Virus record (IMG/VR): IMGVR_UViG_3300036466_000503
Location: 1-64,000 of that record
From: a virus
Strand: one strand, 5' to 3'
Length of the DNA stretch: 64,000 nt
Within the stretch, counting starts at the first letter, position 1; the number at the start of each line of letters is the position of its first letter. Positions 16,117 through 24,891 of the stretch are shown piece after piece. The notes beneath the pieces are model-generated. The model was not told where the DNA came from, did not search any database, and saw nothing but the letters and a program-made list of their open reading frames with translations. A program made the translations under genes and the position numbers.

Positions 16117-16966
16117 TTTAAACGAGCTATCCAACATTAAAGGTATTGGTAAAAAAACAATTCAGAGAGTTAGAGAATATAAGCTAAAAAAAAAGGGTTA
16201 TATAAGCAAATATAACCCTGATTTAAAACTTGATTTAAATTCGATAAATAATGGTGATTGTTTGGAATTAATGAACGGTATTCCTGATAAGAGTATAGAT
16301 ATGATACTTGCAGATTTACCTTATGGAACAACAGCTTGTTCTTGGGATAGTGTTATTAATTTAGATAAATTGTGGTTGCAGTACGAAAGAGTTATAAAGG
16401 ATAACGGAGCAATAGTTTTGACAGCAAAACAACCTTTTACAACTGAATTGATTAACAGTAATAAAAATTTATTTAGGTACACTTGGGTTTGGGATAAAGT
16501 TATCTCCCCCAACTTTATGAACGCAAAAAAAATGCACTTAAATGGTTTTGAAGAAATATTAGTTTTTTATAAAGAGCTACCAACATATAATCCTCAAATG
16601 GAAGAAGGAAAACCATTTATAGACAAAAGAAGTGGAAAAGGCAGATTAAAACACAATATGTATGGAGATAAACCCAATTATAAAGAGCAAATAAATACAG
16701 GAGAAAGATATCCACGAGGAATAATTAAGTTTTCAGCAAGAAATAATAACCCTATCCACCCAACTCAAAAACCAATTGCTTTATTTGAATATCTTATAAA
16801 AACTTATACTAATAAAGGAGATACTATTCTTGATAATGTTTCAGGTAGCGGAACAACAGCAATTGCTTCAATCAATACTGATAGAAATTATATCTGTATT
16901 GAAAAAGAAAAAAAATATTATGATTTATCTATTAAGAGAGTTGAAGGGGTGAAGGTAAATGGATAA
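16106..16966 (+). CDS. Orphan adenine methyltransferase with N-terminal HhH (286 aa)
   Basis: Residues ~8-25 (SNIKGIGKKTIQRVREY) form a helix-hairpin-helix DNA-binding motif. The catalytic motif is DLPYG at 70-74, a known variant of DPPY, and the AdoMet loop LDNVSGSGTTAIA lies near 242-254, where N-V replaces the common P-F. Beta-type motif order. GTTACSWD and HPTQKP match the phage family of such enzymes. It overlaps both neighbours by 8-11 bp. No restriction enzyme is adjacent, so protection of phage DNA is likely. Confidence 0.85.
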   Translation: MEINLNELSNIKGIGKKTIQRVREYKLKKKGYISKYNPDLKLDLNSINNGDCLELMNGIPDKSIDMILADLPYGTTACSWDSVINLDKLWLQYERVIKDNGAIVLTAKQPFTTELINSNKNLFRYTWVWDKVISPNFMNAKKMHLNGFEEILVFYKELPTYNPQMEEGKPFIDKRSGKGRLKHNMYGDKPNYKEQINTGERYPRGIIKFSARNNNPIHPTQKPIALFEYLIKTYTNKGDTILDNVSGSGTTAIASINTDRNYICIEKEKKYYDLSIKRVEGVKVNG

Positions 16967-17462
16967 AGAAAGAAGTGTTTATATTTTTGAAGATATTACG
17001 GAAGAGTTATCTGAAAAAATTATTAAGAAGTTAATAAAATTAGAAAATGAAAATGAAGAAAATGATATTAACCTTTATATCTCCTCTTTTGGAGGCTCTA
17101 TAATATCTACTTTTGCAATATATGATTTTATTCAAAATATGAAATGTAAAGTTAATACTATTGCTATTGGAAAAGCAATGTCAGGAGCCTCCGTTCTTTT
17201 AATGGGTGGTACAGGGAAAAGATTAATATATCCAAACACAAGGATTATGATCCACGAGGTAAGTGCGGGTTATGGAAGCGAAAAAATTACAGATATTAAT
17301 ATAAAACATAAAGAAAGTATGTTTATAAATGACACATTAATTAACTTATATAGTAAACATACAAAAAAAACTAAGGAAGAAGTTAAAAAAGAGCTTAAAA
17401 GAAATAGATATATGTCTGCCAAAGAAGCTGTGGAATATGGTTTGGCTGACGAAATTTTATAG
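16959..17462 (+). CDS. ClpP-like serine protease with altered triad (167 aa)
   Basis: Clear ClpP fold signature: YISSFGG, GKAMSGAS with Ser75 at the nucleophile position, and RIMIH with His99. The segment RNRYMSAKEAVEYGLAD aligns to RDRFLSAPEAVEYGLVD of bacterial ClpP, so the catalytic aspartate is replaced by Asn149. It is compact, near ClpP length without its N-terminal loop. It lies ~1.3 kb before the terminase genes. It could be a capsid-processing or regulatory protease, but a separate maturation protease is at 22109. Confidence 0.85.
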   Translation: MDKERSVYIFEDITEELSEKIIKKLIKLENENEENDINLYISSFGGSIISTFAIYDFIQNMKCKVNTIAIGKAMSGASVLLMGGTGKRLIYPNTRIMIHEVSAGYGSEKITDINIKHKESMFINDTLINLYSKHTKKTKEEVKKELKRNRYMSAKEAVEYGLADEIL

Positions 17463-17480
17463 CTCATAAAAATAATTTAG

Positions 17481-17574
17481 AAAAAAATAAAGTTTTTTCC
17501 AAAATAACCCTAAAAAAAATGCCTATTTCGTTGTTATATCTTTTAGAGTTGATAATTGATATACCGAATAGGCT
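17481..17574 (-). repeat. A/T-tract element, inverted copy D, with flanking hairpin
   Basis: On the minus strand it reads ATAACAACGAAATAGGCA-T8-AGGGTTATTTTGG-A6, matching copies A-C at 1.3-2.2 kb. GCCTATTTCG at 17521-17530 faces CCGAATAGGC at 17565-17574 as a near-perfect inverted repeat. It is the only copy outside the left segment, and it separates the ClpP-like gene from the packaging module. Confidence 0.65.
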
Positions 17575-17613
17575 TTAATTTAGTCTAAAAAAGTATTAAA
17601 GGGGTGTATGGGA

Positions 17614-17784
17614 ATGGGTAAGAAAAAACAAATGACTTCAAGAACAGAGTTTTTTGAACAGCAGGTAAGAGAAAGCGGTTATAAGAAGGAAGAAGTTAAT
17701 TCGGTTTATTATGCAGATGATACAATTTATAATAAAGATATTTACGGAGCTTCAAATAGATTTGTAATGATGACAAGAAAATAA
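17614..17784 (+). CDS. Small hypothetical protein (56 aa)
   Basis: ATG at 17614 follows AAAGGGGTG with good spacing; an earlier in-frame ATG at 17608 is too close. Polar, with basic N-terminus and tyrosine-rich centre. Family unknown. First gene of the packaging block, closed by the terminator at 17790. Confidence 0.65.
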   Translation: MGKKKQMTSRTEFFEQQVRESGYKKEEVNSVYYADDTIYNKDIYGASNRFVMMTRK

Positions 17785-17789
17785 AATTT

Positions 17790-17820
17790 GTGTGGGGTGC
17801 AAATCTCCACACTTTCTTTT
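17790..17820 (+). terminator. Intrinsic terminator
   Basis: GTGTGG (17790-17795) pairs with CCACAC (17807-17812), then TTTCTTTT. Confidence 0.75.
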
Positions 17821-17829
17821 GTAGTAAAC

Positions 17830-17847
17830 TTTCAGAATATTCTGAAA
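17830..17847. promoter_or_regulatory. 18-bp perfect palindrome
   Basis: TTTCAGAATATTCTGAAA is a perfect palindrome just before the ribosome binding site of the nuclease gene. It could be an operator or a short mRNA hairpin controlling the 17862 start. A partial cousin, ATTCAGAATATTAA, lies before the capsid gene near 23704. Confidence 0.6.
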
Positions 17848-17861
17848 AGAGGTAATGATAA

Positions 17862-18254
17862 ATGTACGAGGACAAGGGTAGGGTTGCAGAGTTAGAATTT
17901 GCTAAAGAATGTATAAAAAGAGATATGGTTGTATCGAGACCTATTGTTGGTGCTGAAAAATATGATTATATTCTTGATAACAGAAAAAAATTACTTCGGA
18001 TACAGGTTAAATCAACAAAAAACTTTTCAGAAAAAAATTCACGCTTTAAAGTTAATGTTGCTTACGGAAACAGTATTAAGAAAATATACACTAAAAAAGA
18101 TATAGACTTTTTTGCTGTATATATTGAAGAATATGATATTTGGTATTTTATACCCGTTGAAGAAGTCGGGGTTAAAACATTAAATTTATACCCTCACAGA
18201 AAGTCAGAGGGTACTTTTGAAACTTATAAAAATAATTGGTCATTGATAAGTTAG
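17862..18254 (+). CDS. PD-(D/E)xK endonuclease-like protein (130 aa)
   Basis: ATG start behind AAAGAGGTAATG. GRVAELEF (Glu10), KYDYIL (Asp35) and RIQVKST (Gln48, Lys50) line up with the PD-(D/E)xK core in the small archaeal-resolvase or intron-endonuclease-like group. Length is typical for a one-domain nuclease. Located directly before terminase genes, it may act in packaging or recombination. The exact cut specificity is unknown. Confidence 0.65.
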   Translation: MYEDKGRVAELEFAKECIKRDMVVSRPIVGAEKYDYILDNRKKLLRIQVKSTKNFSEKNSRFKVNVAYGNSIKKIYTKKDIDFFAVYIEEYDIWYFIPVEEVGVKTLNLYPHRKSEGTFETYKNNWSLIS

Positions 18255-18267
18255 GTGGTGGTTTTAT

Positions 18268-19056
18268 TTGGCTATGTCAGCTTGGAAGTTTAAAGAGTAT
18301 GAAAAAGATATTATGAGTGATGAACTTGTAAAGGAAGCTCTTCATATTTTAGAAAAAAAATACGATAAAATGTCGAATTGGATTAAAGAAAATAAGAGTA
18401 TTGATAGCTGTCCTAAATGTGATAGTAAAAATCTTGAATATAAACATAACGGAATAGTTTGTAATGACTGTAATCATAAAGTTGAAATTAAAGTACCATA
18501 TCCTGCTAAAGGTGGAGTTTGTGCAAGTAGAAAGTTAGAAAGTATTATTAAAGAATTATTCTCTTCTAAAATGAATAAGCAGATAGAAAACGAAAAACCA
18601 CCAACTGAAATGATTAATAACTTACCATTTGATATTAATAGTTTTGATACGGGCGAATATACAAAAGAGCAGGCTAACTATCTAAAAAATAGATACAGTA
18701 CGCTTATTGAACAAAACAATATAACAAATGAAGTTGATAAATTCTATGTTCGTTCATTGGTAGTTAGAGAATTAAAGCTATTTACATTGGAAAGACAAAT
18801 TGCTATTGGAGAAGAAGTAGAGAGTGTTGATTTAAAAAGAGAATATAAAATTTATGATGATCTTGCTTCTAAACTAAAAGCTAATAAAGCTTCAAGAGGA
18901 GATAATGATGAAGAAAGTTTCTTTGCAGATATGGAAAAGGTTATAGAGGGTGAAGAAATAGAAGAAATGATTAAAAAATATTATAACAATAGTGAACGAG
19001 AAGAATATCTCAAAAAATCAAAAAAGAGAAGAGAAGAAGCAGGAAATCCTTATTAG
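18268..19056 (+). CDS. Probable terminase small subunit with zinc ribbon (262 aa)
   Basis: TTG start after GGTGGTGG. Named mainly by its place directly before the large terminase. The N-terminal third holds CPKC and CNDC (about residues 48-70), a zinc ribbon suited to DNA binding. The remainder is helical and strongly charged, and a basic RREEAGNPY tail ends it. Small terminases recognise the packaging site and hand DNA to the motor. No clear helix-turn-helix of the common families is visible. Confidence 0.55.
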   Translation: MAMSAWKFKEYEKDIMSDELVKEALHILEKKYDKMSNWIKENKSIDSCPKCDSKNLEYKHNGIVCNDCNHKVEIKVPYPAKGGVCASRKLESIIKELFSSKMNKQIENEKPPTEMINNLPFDINSFDTGEYTKEQANYLKNRYSTLIEQNNITNEVDKFYVRSLVVRELKLFTLERQIAIGEEVESVDLKREYKIYDDLASKLKANKASRGDNDEESFFADMEKVIEGEEIEEMIKKYYNNSEREEYLKKSKKRREEAGNPY

Positions 19057-19072
19057 GTTGGTTGGTGATTAA

Positions 19073-20692
19073 ATGGATAATAAGACGAGAAAGAAAATTC
19101 TTAAAGTTATTGAGGTTGCAAGATACATTCCCGTTATCGGGGCAGAAAAGTTATTAAAGATTAAACTTCCATATCACCAACAGGATATGTTGGACAGGAT
19201 GTGGAAAAAGAAATTCCCTATTTTCCTTTGTTCAAGACGGACAGGGAAAACTTTTGTAATGTCTATTGGTTCTGTTATGAAAGCTGCACTATATCCACAG
19301 ATAAAAATTGGTATAGTTGCTCCCGTATTTAGACAGTCAAAAACAGTATTTATGGAGATAGTTGATTTAATTAAAAGGTCTCCTTTTTTGCAGGCACAAA
19401 TGAGTGGAGAACCGACACGGGGTTCAAGTGAATGGAGAATAGAATTTAAAAACGGCAGTTCTATTTCAGCACTTCCACTATCAGATAATATTCGCTCTAA
19501 AGGTTTTAATGTGATAATTGTTGACGAATACGGTTATGGAGATAATATTGACCAAATGATGAAAAGAATTATTGAGCCTATGATTTTTACAAAGCGTTCA
19601 GCTAAATTAGATACAGAGCCACACCCAACAGATATTGGAAACCAAATAATAATAGCTTCAACAGCAACTTTTAAATTTAATGATTATTATAAAAAGATAA
19701 AAGAATATGAACAAAAAATAAAAGAGGGGAAAACTCAATATGACATTATTTCCTATGACTATAGAGATGGACTTGACGCAGGAATATTTGAAGAAGAACA
19801 GGTATTAGAAAAATTCGAAAATAGTGATAGTCTTACACAAAAAATGGAGTATTTAAATATATTCCCTGATGATGACGGTTCTTTTATTCCTTATAGATTA
19901 ATTCAAAAATATGCTATTGATACTGAAGAAGTAGAAAACGAAAAAGGAGAAATAGTACCGAGTACACAGATAGAGTTTAAACAGCCTTTAGATAAAAAAG
20001 GAAACCCCAAATATGAATATGTACTAACTTTTGACGATGCAGATGTTGGAGATAACTTTGCTATTTCATTAATCAGGTTAGAAGGCAATATTAAAAAGAT
20101 AGTTAGAATTGTTGCTATGAACAATAAACCAATACAGGAAAAGACAAAAGTTATTAGAGAACTTCTTAAAAACTTTAATATTGTTCGTATTTTTTGTGAT
20201 CAGAGGCATAAAAATATTAAAGATAATCTTGCTAAACCATATAGATATGAAGACGGAATAAGAGGGAAAATTATTCTTGATAGAAATGATAAAGAGCAAG
20301 AAAAGTATGTTAAACAAAAGTTCCCGACTGAAGAAATAGAAAAACTTATTGTAGTTCATAACTTTTCAGGACCCACTAATGAAACAAGAGCCAGGCACTT
20401 ACTTGGAGAATTAGAAAACGGAAGAGTTAAATTCCCTGCACCAATTGGAGCTGAAACAAAAAAGGAAGAAGACGCTATTACAGAGCTGAAGAAAACTTGG
20501 AATGAAATAACAAGTATTCAACCTACAATTAATGGAAAGTATATAAAGTTTGATACACCAAGCAGGTCGCAGAAAAAAGATAGGTGGACAGTTACGGAGT
20601 TGGGAGTATATATGAGTGATCAGTATTTAAAAGAAAAAACAACAAGTAATAGTGATACTGAAGTATATATGGGTGGTTGGAATAAGAAATAA
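19073..20692 (+). CDS. terL: Terminase large subunit (539 aa)
   Basis: Packaging motor ATPase-nuclease. CSRRTGKT at residues 53-60 is the Walker A variant, VIIVDE at 147-152 the Walker B with catalytic glutamate, and STATFKF near 205 resembles the coupling motif III. The RNase H-like nuclease half includes LTFDDADVGDN near 317-327 and later acidic residues. Full length for the family. ATG start 17 bases after the small subunit. The portal follows, as is usual. Confidence 0.9.
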   Translation: MDNKTRKKILKVIEVARYIPVIGAEKLLKIKLPYHQQDMLDRMWKKKFPIFLCSRRTGKTFVMSIGSVMKAALYPQIKIGIVAPVFRQSKTVFMEIVDLIKRSPFLQAQMSGEPTRGSSEWRIEFKNGSSISALPLSDNIRSKGFNVIIVDEYGYGDNIDQMMKRIIEPMIFTKRSAKLDTEPHPTDIGNQIIIASTATFKFNDYYKKIKEYEQKIKEGKTQYDIISYDYRDGLDAGIFEEEQVLEKFENSDSLTQKMEYLNIFPDDDGSFIPYRLIQKYAIDTEEVENEKGEIVPSTQIEFKQPLDKKGNPKYEYVLTFDDADVGDNFAISLIRLEGNIKKIVRIVAMNNKPIQEKTKVIRELLKNFNIVRIFCDQRHKNIKDNLAKPYRYEDGIRGKIILDRNDKEQEKYVKQKFPTEEIEKLIVVHNFSGPTNETRARHLLGELENGRVKFPAPIGAETKKEEDAITELKKTWNEITSIQPTINGKYIKFDTPSRSQKKDRWTVTELGVYMSDQYLKEKTTSNSDTEVYMGGWNKK

Positions 20693-20707
20693 GGGAGGTG
20701 TTAGTTA

Positions 20708-22093
20708 TTGGTAGAAAAAAATAAAGAAAACAAAGAACAAAAGGTAAGTATGGGTTCTTTTAATCATTTTGGTTTTGATATGAGTGATTATGAGCAACCT
20801 TCTTTACAGTCATTTTTAAAACCAAAGTCAAGAGAACGAATAATTGACAAGGCAAAGGAGTATGTTTGGAGCAACGGTTTATTATTTAGAATTATAAAAT
20901 TAAAGGTTGATTTTGCTTCAGCAGGAGTTGAACCAATACACGAAGATCCTAAAATAGAAAAATTCTATAAGGACATATACGAAGAGATTAATATTAATGA
21001 ATTTGTTAAAAATGCTGTATATGAACACGAGATAGTTGGAGAATGGTATCCCTATTATAATTTTGAAGACGGAAAACCAACTAACCTATCCCTTGTTGAT
21101 CCTAAACTTATTGAAGTTGAAACTGTTTTTAATAACGACTTAATTTTTATGAGACCACCAAAGGGAATACAGAGAATGCTTAGTAATTACTCAAAATTAG
21201 ACGCAAAACAGCAGGAACAAGTCAAAAAAAGAATACCAAAGAAATTCTTAAAAGATTGGAAAAATAACAATGCAGTTTTATTAGAGGGTGCAAAAAGATA
21301 TACCAACTTAAAATCAAGTTATGAAAAATATGCACATTCACCAATAGAACCAATATTTAACGACTTGGAGATATACAGAACAATGCAGCAGGCTGATTTT
21401 GCAACAGCGAAAAAACTAAAGCAGTTATTACTTCACATTAAAATAGGAAGTAAAGATTATAATAATGGAAATGCAGTTGATAAAAAGTTAATTGACGCTG
21501 TAATGGAAATGTTTAATAATCCCTCAAAAAATATGGAAGTTTTTACTCAATATTTTGTTGACGCTGAATATATTATACCTGATATGGATATATTTGATAG
21601 TAAAAAATACGAAGCTGTTATTCAAAGCATAGTTAATTGGTCAGGCGTTAATGTAATGGTAGAACAGGGTGGAAGTTATTCGCAAGGGTATATAAAGATT
21701 AAAGGACTTAAACAGTCAGTTGAAAATGCAAGAGATACAGTTAGAAGTGCTTTAAATGATTTAAATAGAAAAATTGCAGAGGAAAATGACCTTAAATATT
21801 ATGGAAAACTAAAACTTCCAACTATTAAATTTAATAATAATGCACTTAAAGACGATAAAGAAATCAGAAATATCACTACATTATTATACAAGCACGGTTT
21901 ATTAAGTGGAGAAGACACAATGAAAACATTTGATTATAACTTTGAAAGACAGATGAAGAAAAAAGAGAGTGAACAAAAATATGATGATCTAATTAAAATA
22001 CCATTTGAACCAAGTCAGGGTTTACTTGCTGACAATGATAATAGTACAGATAATAAAAATCCTAAAAATGCAGAACAGCCACGAGCAAACTAA
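20708..22093 (+). CDS. Portal protein (461 aa)
   Basis: TTG start after GGGAGGTG. Position between terminase and protease-scaffold, length and layout fit a portal, the dodecameric ring at the capsid vertex through which DNA passes. The N-terminal alpha/beta wing contains EHEIVGEWYPYYNF and VDPKLIEVE. A long helical stem spans roughly residues 330-370, and the tail is asparagine- and acidic-rich. Individual residues are poorly conserved, so the call rests on context and shape. Confidence 0.8.
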   Translation: MVEKNKENKEQKVSMGSFNHFGFDMSDYEQPSLQSFLKPKSRERIIDKAKEYVWSNGLLFRIIKLKVDFASAGVEPIHEDPKIEKFYKDIYEEININEFVKNAVYEHEIVGEWYPYYNFEDGKPTNLSLVDPKLIEVETVFNNDLIFMRPPKGIQRMLSNYSKLDAKQQEQVKKRIPKKFLKDWKNNNAVLLEGAKRYTNLKSSYEKYAHSPIEPIFNDLEIYRTMQQADFATAKKLKQLLLHIKIGSKDYNNGNAVDKKLIDAVMEMFNNPSKNMEVFTQYFVDAEYIIPDMDIFDSKKYEAVIQSIVNWSGVNVMVEQGGSYSQGYIKIKGLKQSVENARDTVRSALNDLNRKIAEENDLKYYGKLKLPTIKFNNNALKDDKEIRNITTLLYKHGLLSGEDTMKTFDYNFERQMKKKESEQKYDDLIKIPFEPSQGLLADNDNSTDNKNPKNAEQPRAN

Positions 22094-22108
22094 AGGGGGT
22101 GATATATT

Positions 22109-23164
22109 TTGAAGAACACAAATATTAAAGTAACTGATATTAAAATCAGTAAGGCTTCTAAAAAAGCAACTCACGATAAAATGTATATTACATTTATTTT
22201 ACTTCATACACTCCCCCGCATTAACGGTAACGGAGAAGCTTTTCATATAGAGGAAACCAAGAAAGCTGCCAAAACTGTTGAAGAAGGTTTTTTGAATATA
22301 AAACACATACAGGGGTTTAATGTTGGTTCTGTATTAGAAGCAGAATATAAAGAAGACGAACAGGGAACAGGCTATATAGAATGTGTTGGTGTGTTGTGGA
22401 AGTCAAGTTTAAAAGAATTTGATATCAATGTACAGGATATTCTTGACGGTAAGTTTGGTGTTTCTATGGAGGTAAGTTATACAGATTATTACTATCTATT
22501 AGATGAAGAAAGAGTAGAAAGACCACAGGGTGAAGATTATCTGAAAGACTATATTGGCGGAATGTATGAAGGAAAAAGAGTTGTTAGAGTTATTAAACCG
22601 ATAGAATTTCGGGGTGGAGCAATAACAGATACTCCTGCTGATACGGGAGCTGTAATAAAGAAAGCTATTGCTCAACTTAATAATAAAGGAGGAAAACAAA
22701 TGTTTAAAGAGTTACAATTTGAAACTGAAAAAGAGTACAATCAGTTTTTAGAAGAACAAAGAAAAGGATTTGTTAGTGTTGCAGAGGTGCTAAGTTCACT
22801 TCCTGAAGATATGGAAATTGAGAGTTTAGCTGAATTAAACGAAAAAGTTAATGAAATTAGAGAAGACTTAAAAGTATCTAAAGCAGAATTTGTTGAATAC
22901 AAAAAAGAAGTTCTTTTTAAAGAAAGAAAAGAAGCACTTGCTGAATTAGATATCGAAGTTGAAGACGAAGCAAAAGAAGAAATTGTTAGTATGTCAGAAC
23001 TTGCTTTTGACTTAATCGTAAAAAGCAACAAATCAAAAGTAGAAAAACTTAAAGAATCTAAAGCTTCTTTGGAAACTAAAAAAGAAGAAAAATTAGATCT
23101 TTCCGTTCAGATTGAAGATGAAGGTACAGAATTAAGTGTTGAAGAAATTATTGACGCACTTTAA
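22109..23164 (+). CDS. Head maturation protease fused to scaffold (351 aa)
   Basis: The N-terminal ~190 residues fit the prohead serine protease fold: FHIEETKKAAKTVEEGF, then NIKH (His66), GSVLEAEYKEDE, and DGKFGVSMEVSY (Ser119) and a C-terminal GGAITDTPAD strand. Residues ~198-351 are a charged coiled coil typical of a capsid scaffold. A second start for the scaffold alone lies inside at 22700. TTG start after AAGGGGGTG. The protease would clear the scaffold after shell assembly. Confidence 0.8.
   Translation: MKNTNIKVTDIKISKASKKATHDKMYITFILLHTLPRINGNGEAFHIEETKKAAKTVEEGFLNIKHIQGFNVGSVLEAEYKEDEQGTGYIECVGVLWKSSLKEFDINVQDILDGKFGVSMEVSYTDYYYLLDEERVERPQGEDYLKDYIGGMYEGKRVVRVIKPIEFRGGAITDTPADTGAVIKKAIAQLNNKGGKQMFKELQFETEKEYNQFLEEQRKGFVSVAEVLSSLPEDMEIESLAELNEKVNEIREDLKVSKAEFVEYKKEVLFKERKEALAELDIEVEDEAKEEIVSMSELAFDLIVKSNKSKVEKLKESKASLETKKEEKLDLSVQIEDEGTELSVEEIIDAL
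22700..23164 (+). CDS. Nested scaffold protein from an internal start (154 aa)
   Basis: ATG at 22700 (residue 198 of the fusion) is preceded at seven bases by a perfect AAAGGAGG (22685-22692), which is not expected by chance in mid-gene. It would give the coiled-coil scaffold without the protease, as in lambda C/Nu3. Most scaffold could come from this start, the fusion being the minor protease source. The fusion is seen; the abundance ratio is inference. Confidence 0.75.
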   Translation: MFKELQFETEKEYNQFLEEQRKGFVSVAEVLSSLPEDMEIESLAELNEKVNEIREDLKVSKAEFVEYKKEVLFKERKEALAELDIEVEDEAKEEIVSMSELAFDLIVKSNKSKVEKLKESKASLETKKEEKLDLSVQIEDEGTELSVEEIIDAL

Positions 23165-23210
23165 TTCATTGGTTTAAATTTTAAAAAAATAATAAGGAGT
23201 TGAAATTTTA

Positions 23211-23702
23211 ATGAAAAGTAAAACTACAGTTTTTGAGTTTGGTTTTAATTTAATTGGAGCGAGAGTTAGTCTTGAAGGTGAAGACTTAGTTGGTGTTTTT
23301 AAAGCCCCTGCTGATATGCCTACACCTACTCTTTCAGGAACACCTGTTAACATTAGTGAAGTTAATGAAGGAGAAGTTGAAATTAGTGCAGACGGTGCAA
23401 AGCCTGAATTTTTACTGTTTTCAAAGGTTGCCGAGAGAGCAGATAATACCTTCTTTTATGAAGGAATTAAAGTTGAAGATACAGTAGAGCCTGGCAACCC
23501 TGTAACTATTGTTCCTTTCAAATCAGGTGCTATTGTTAATACAGCATTACTTGCTGAAGGTTATACACCTGCTGTTGGGGATAACTTATACTTTGCAGGC
23601 GGAAAATTTACTGCAACTGATCCAACAGGAGATGCAAGTGGAGTTGTTGTTGGTGTAGTCAAGCAAGTTGTTAATGGTAGAGCAAGAGTTCTGCTTAAGT
23701 AA
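23211..23702 (+). CDS. Capsid decoration or head protein (163 aa)
   Basis: ATG start after ATAAGGAG. Glycine- and valine-rich beta protein whose C-terminal part (VGDNLYFAGGKFT...GVVVGVVKQVVNGRARVLL) reads like the SH3-like beta barrel of small capsid cement proteins. Position between scaffold and major capsid also fits. Such proteins bind the shell at three-fold sites. The N-terminal 60 residues look extended. Confidence 0.65.
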   Translation: MKSKTTVFEFGFNLIGARVSLEGEDLVGVFKAPADMPTPTLSGTPVNISEVNEGEVEISADGAKPEFLLFSKVAERADNTFFYEGIKVEDTVEPGNPVTIVPFKSGAIVNTALLAEGYTPAVGDNLYFAGGKFTATDPTGDASGVVVGVVKQVVNGRARVLLK

Positions 23703-23750
23703 AATATTCAGAATATTAATAATTTTCAAATATTATAAGGAGGAATTAAT

Positions 23751-24818
23751 GTGAAAAGATTAGATACTTTACTGCCACAAAACAAAGAAAGAATTGTTTC
23801 AAGGGCAGAAAAAAGAAAAGAAGAACAAGGAAAAGTGAGTAAGGCTGAAAAGAAAAAAATTATCACAAGTTTAGCTTCAAACAAAAAAATTCAAACAGCT
23901 TATGCTGCAAAAGTTGCAAATAAAACTTCCGTAGGTATTGAAGGACAGTTGGTTTTTACTGACTTTTTCAATATGGGAACAATCGGATTAGACGAGCCAC
24001 TTATTTATACTTTAGACGAGCCTGTTGAAGAAGCAGTTATTAATGAAATCTCAACTCACGGTGGAAACCCAAGAGAGACTGTAATTAATAACACAGACTA
24101 TGTTCAGGTATCACCTTATGAAATCTCTTCCCCAACACGCTCAATGTCCAAGTTTTCATTGAGACAGGGAGATATTTCTACTGAAGAAAAAATGCTTCGT
24201 GGAATTGAGAAAGGTTTGGCAAAAAGATTAGATAAAGACGCTAAAGCAATTCTTGAAGCAGGAATTACAAATAACCTTGCAGGTATTAAAGGTATTAATG
24301 TAGATCCTGATGTATATGACTTCCCTGCAAGTAATGTCTTAGACTTTACTGCTGAAGGAAAAGTTACTCTGAATGTATTAAAAGGTATTGCTGCATATAT
24401 GAGTGTTTTAGGTAAGAAAATCAGAAATGTATATATTCCTGCAACACGCAGAACTGATGTTTGGGACTTCTTATCTCTTCCTGCGGGATACAGTGATGGT
24501 AGTGGTGTTACTGCTGATAGTGTAGTTCCACAATCATTACACGAACAAGTAATCAGAACAGGTACTCTTTCCAATGTATTTGGTTATAATATGAACCTTA
24601 TTCCTGTAAACACTCTTAATGGAGACCCTGCTAACGGAGAAGTAGCTCTTTGGGTATCAACTACTGAAGCAGCAGGAGAATACAGAGAAATTCCAAAAGT
24701 AACTGATACATTCGTAGAAGAAGACAAGAAAAGATTATACTACACATTAAACAAAGGGGTAGCAATGTTCCAAACTCCTAATCAGAGACTTAACTATGCA
24801 AAAGTAATTATCGGTTAA
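23751..24818 (+). CDS. Major capsid protein (355 aa)
   Basis: GTG start after ATAAGGAGG. HK97-fold layout: a basic, helical N-terminal arm (residues ~1-60), an E-loop region with ISSPTRSMSKFSL, a spine helix TEEKMLRGIEKGLAKRLDKDAKAIL, and a beta-rich C-terminus ending NKGVAMFQTPNQRLNYAKVII. The strong ribosome binding site and a dedicated terminator directly behind the gene fit the most abundant virion protein. N-terminal arm cleavage by the 22109 protease is possible. Confidence 0.85.
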   Translation: MKRLDTLLPQNKERIVSRAEKRKEEQGKVSKAEKKKIITSLASNKKIQTAYAAKVANKTSVGIEGQLVFTDFFNMGTIGLDEPLIYTLDEPVEEAVINEISTHGGNPRETVINNTDYVQVSPYEISSPTRSMSKFSLRQGDISTEEKMLRGIEKGLAKRLDKDAKAILEAGITNNLAGIKGINVDPDVYDFPASNVLDFTAEGKVTLNVLKGIAAYMSVLGKKIRNVYIPATRRTDVWDFLSLPAGYSDGSGVTADSVVPQSLHEQVIRTGTLSNVFGYNMNLIPVNTLNGDPANGEVALWVSTTEAAGEYREIPKVTDTFVEEDKKRLYYTLNKGVAMFQTPNQRLNYAKVIIG

Positions 24819-24823
24819 TAATT

Positions 24824-24858
24824 AAAGGGGTATTTATTATTTATACCCCTTTCTTTTT
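24824..24858 (+). terminator. Terminator behind the capsid gene
   Basis: AAAGGGGTA pairs with TACCCCTTT, followed by CTTTTTT. Confidence 0.85.
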
Positions 24859-24891
24859 TAAAAAACATTAACAAGGGGGAAGGAAAGGAAT

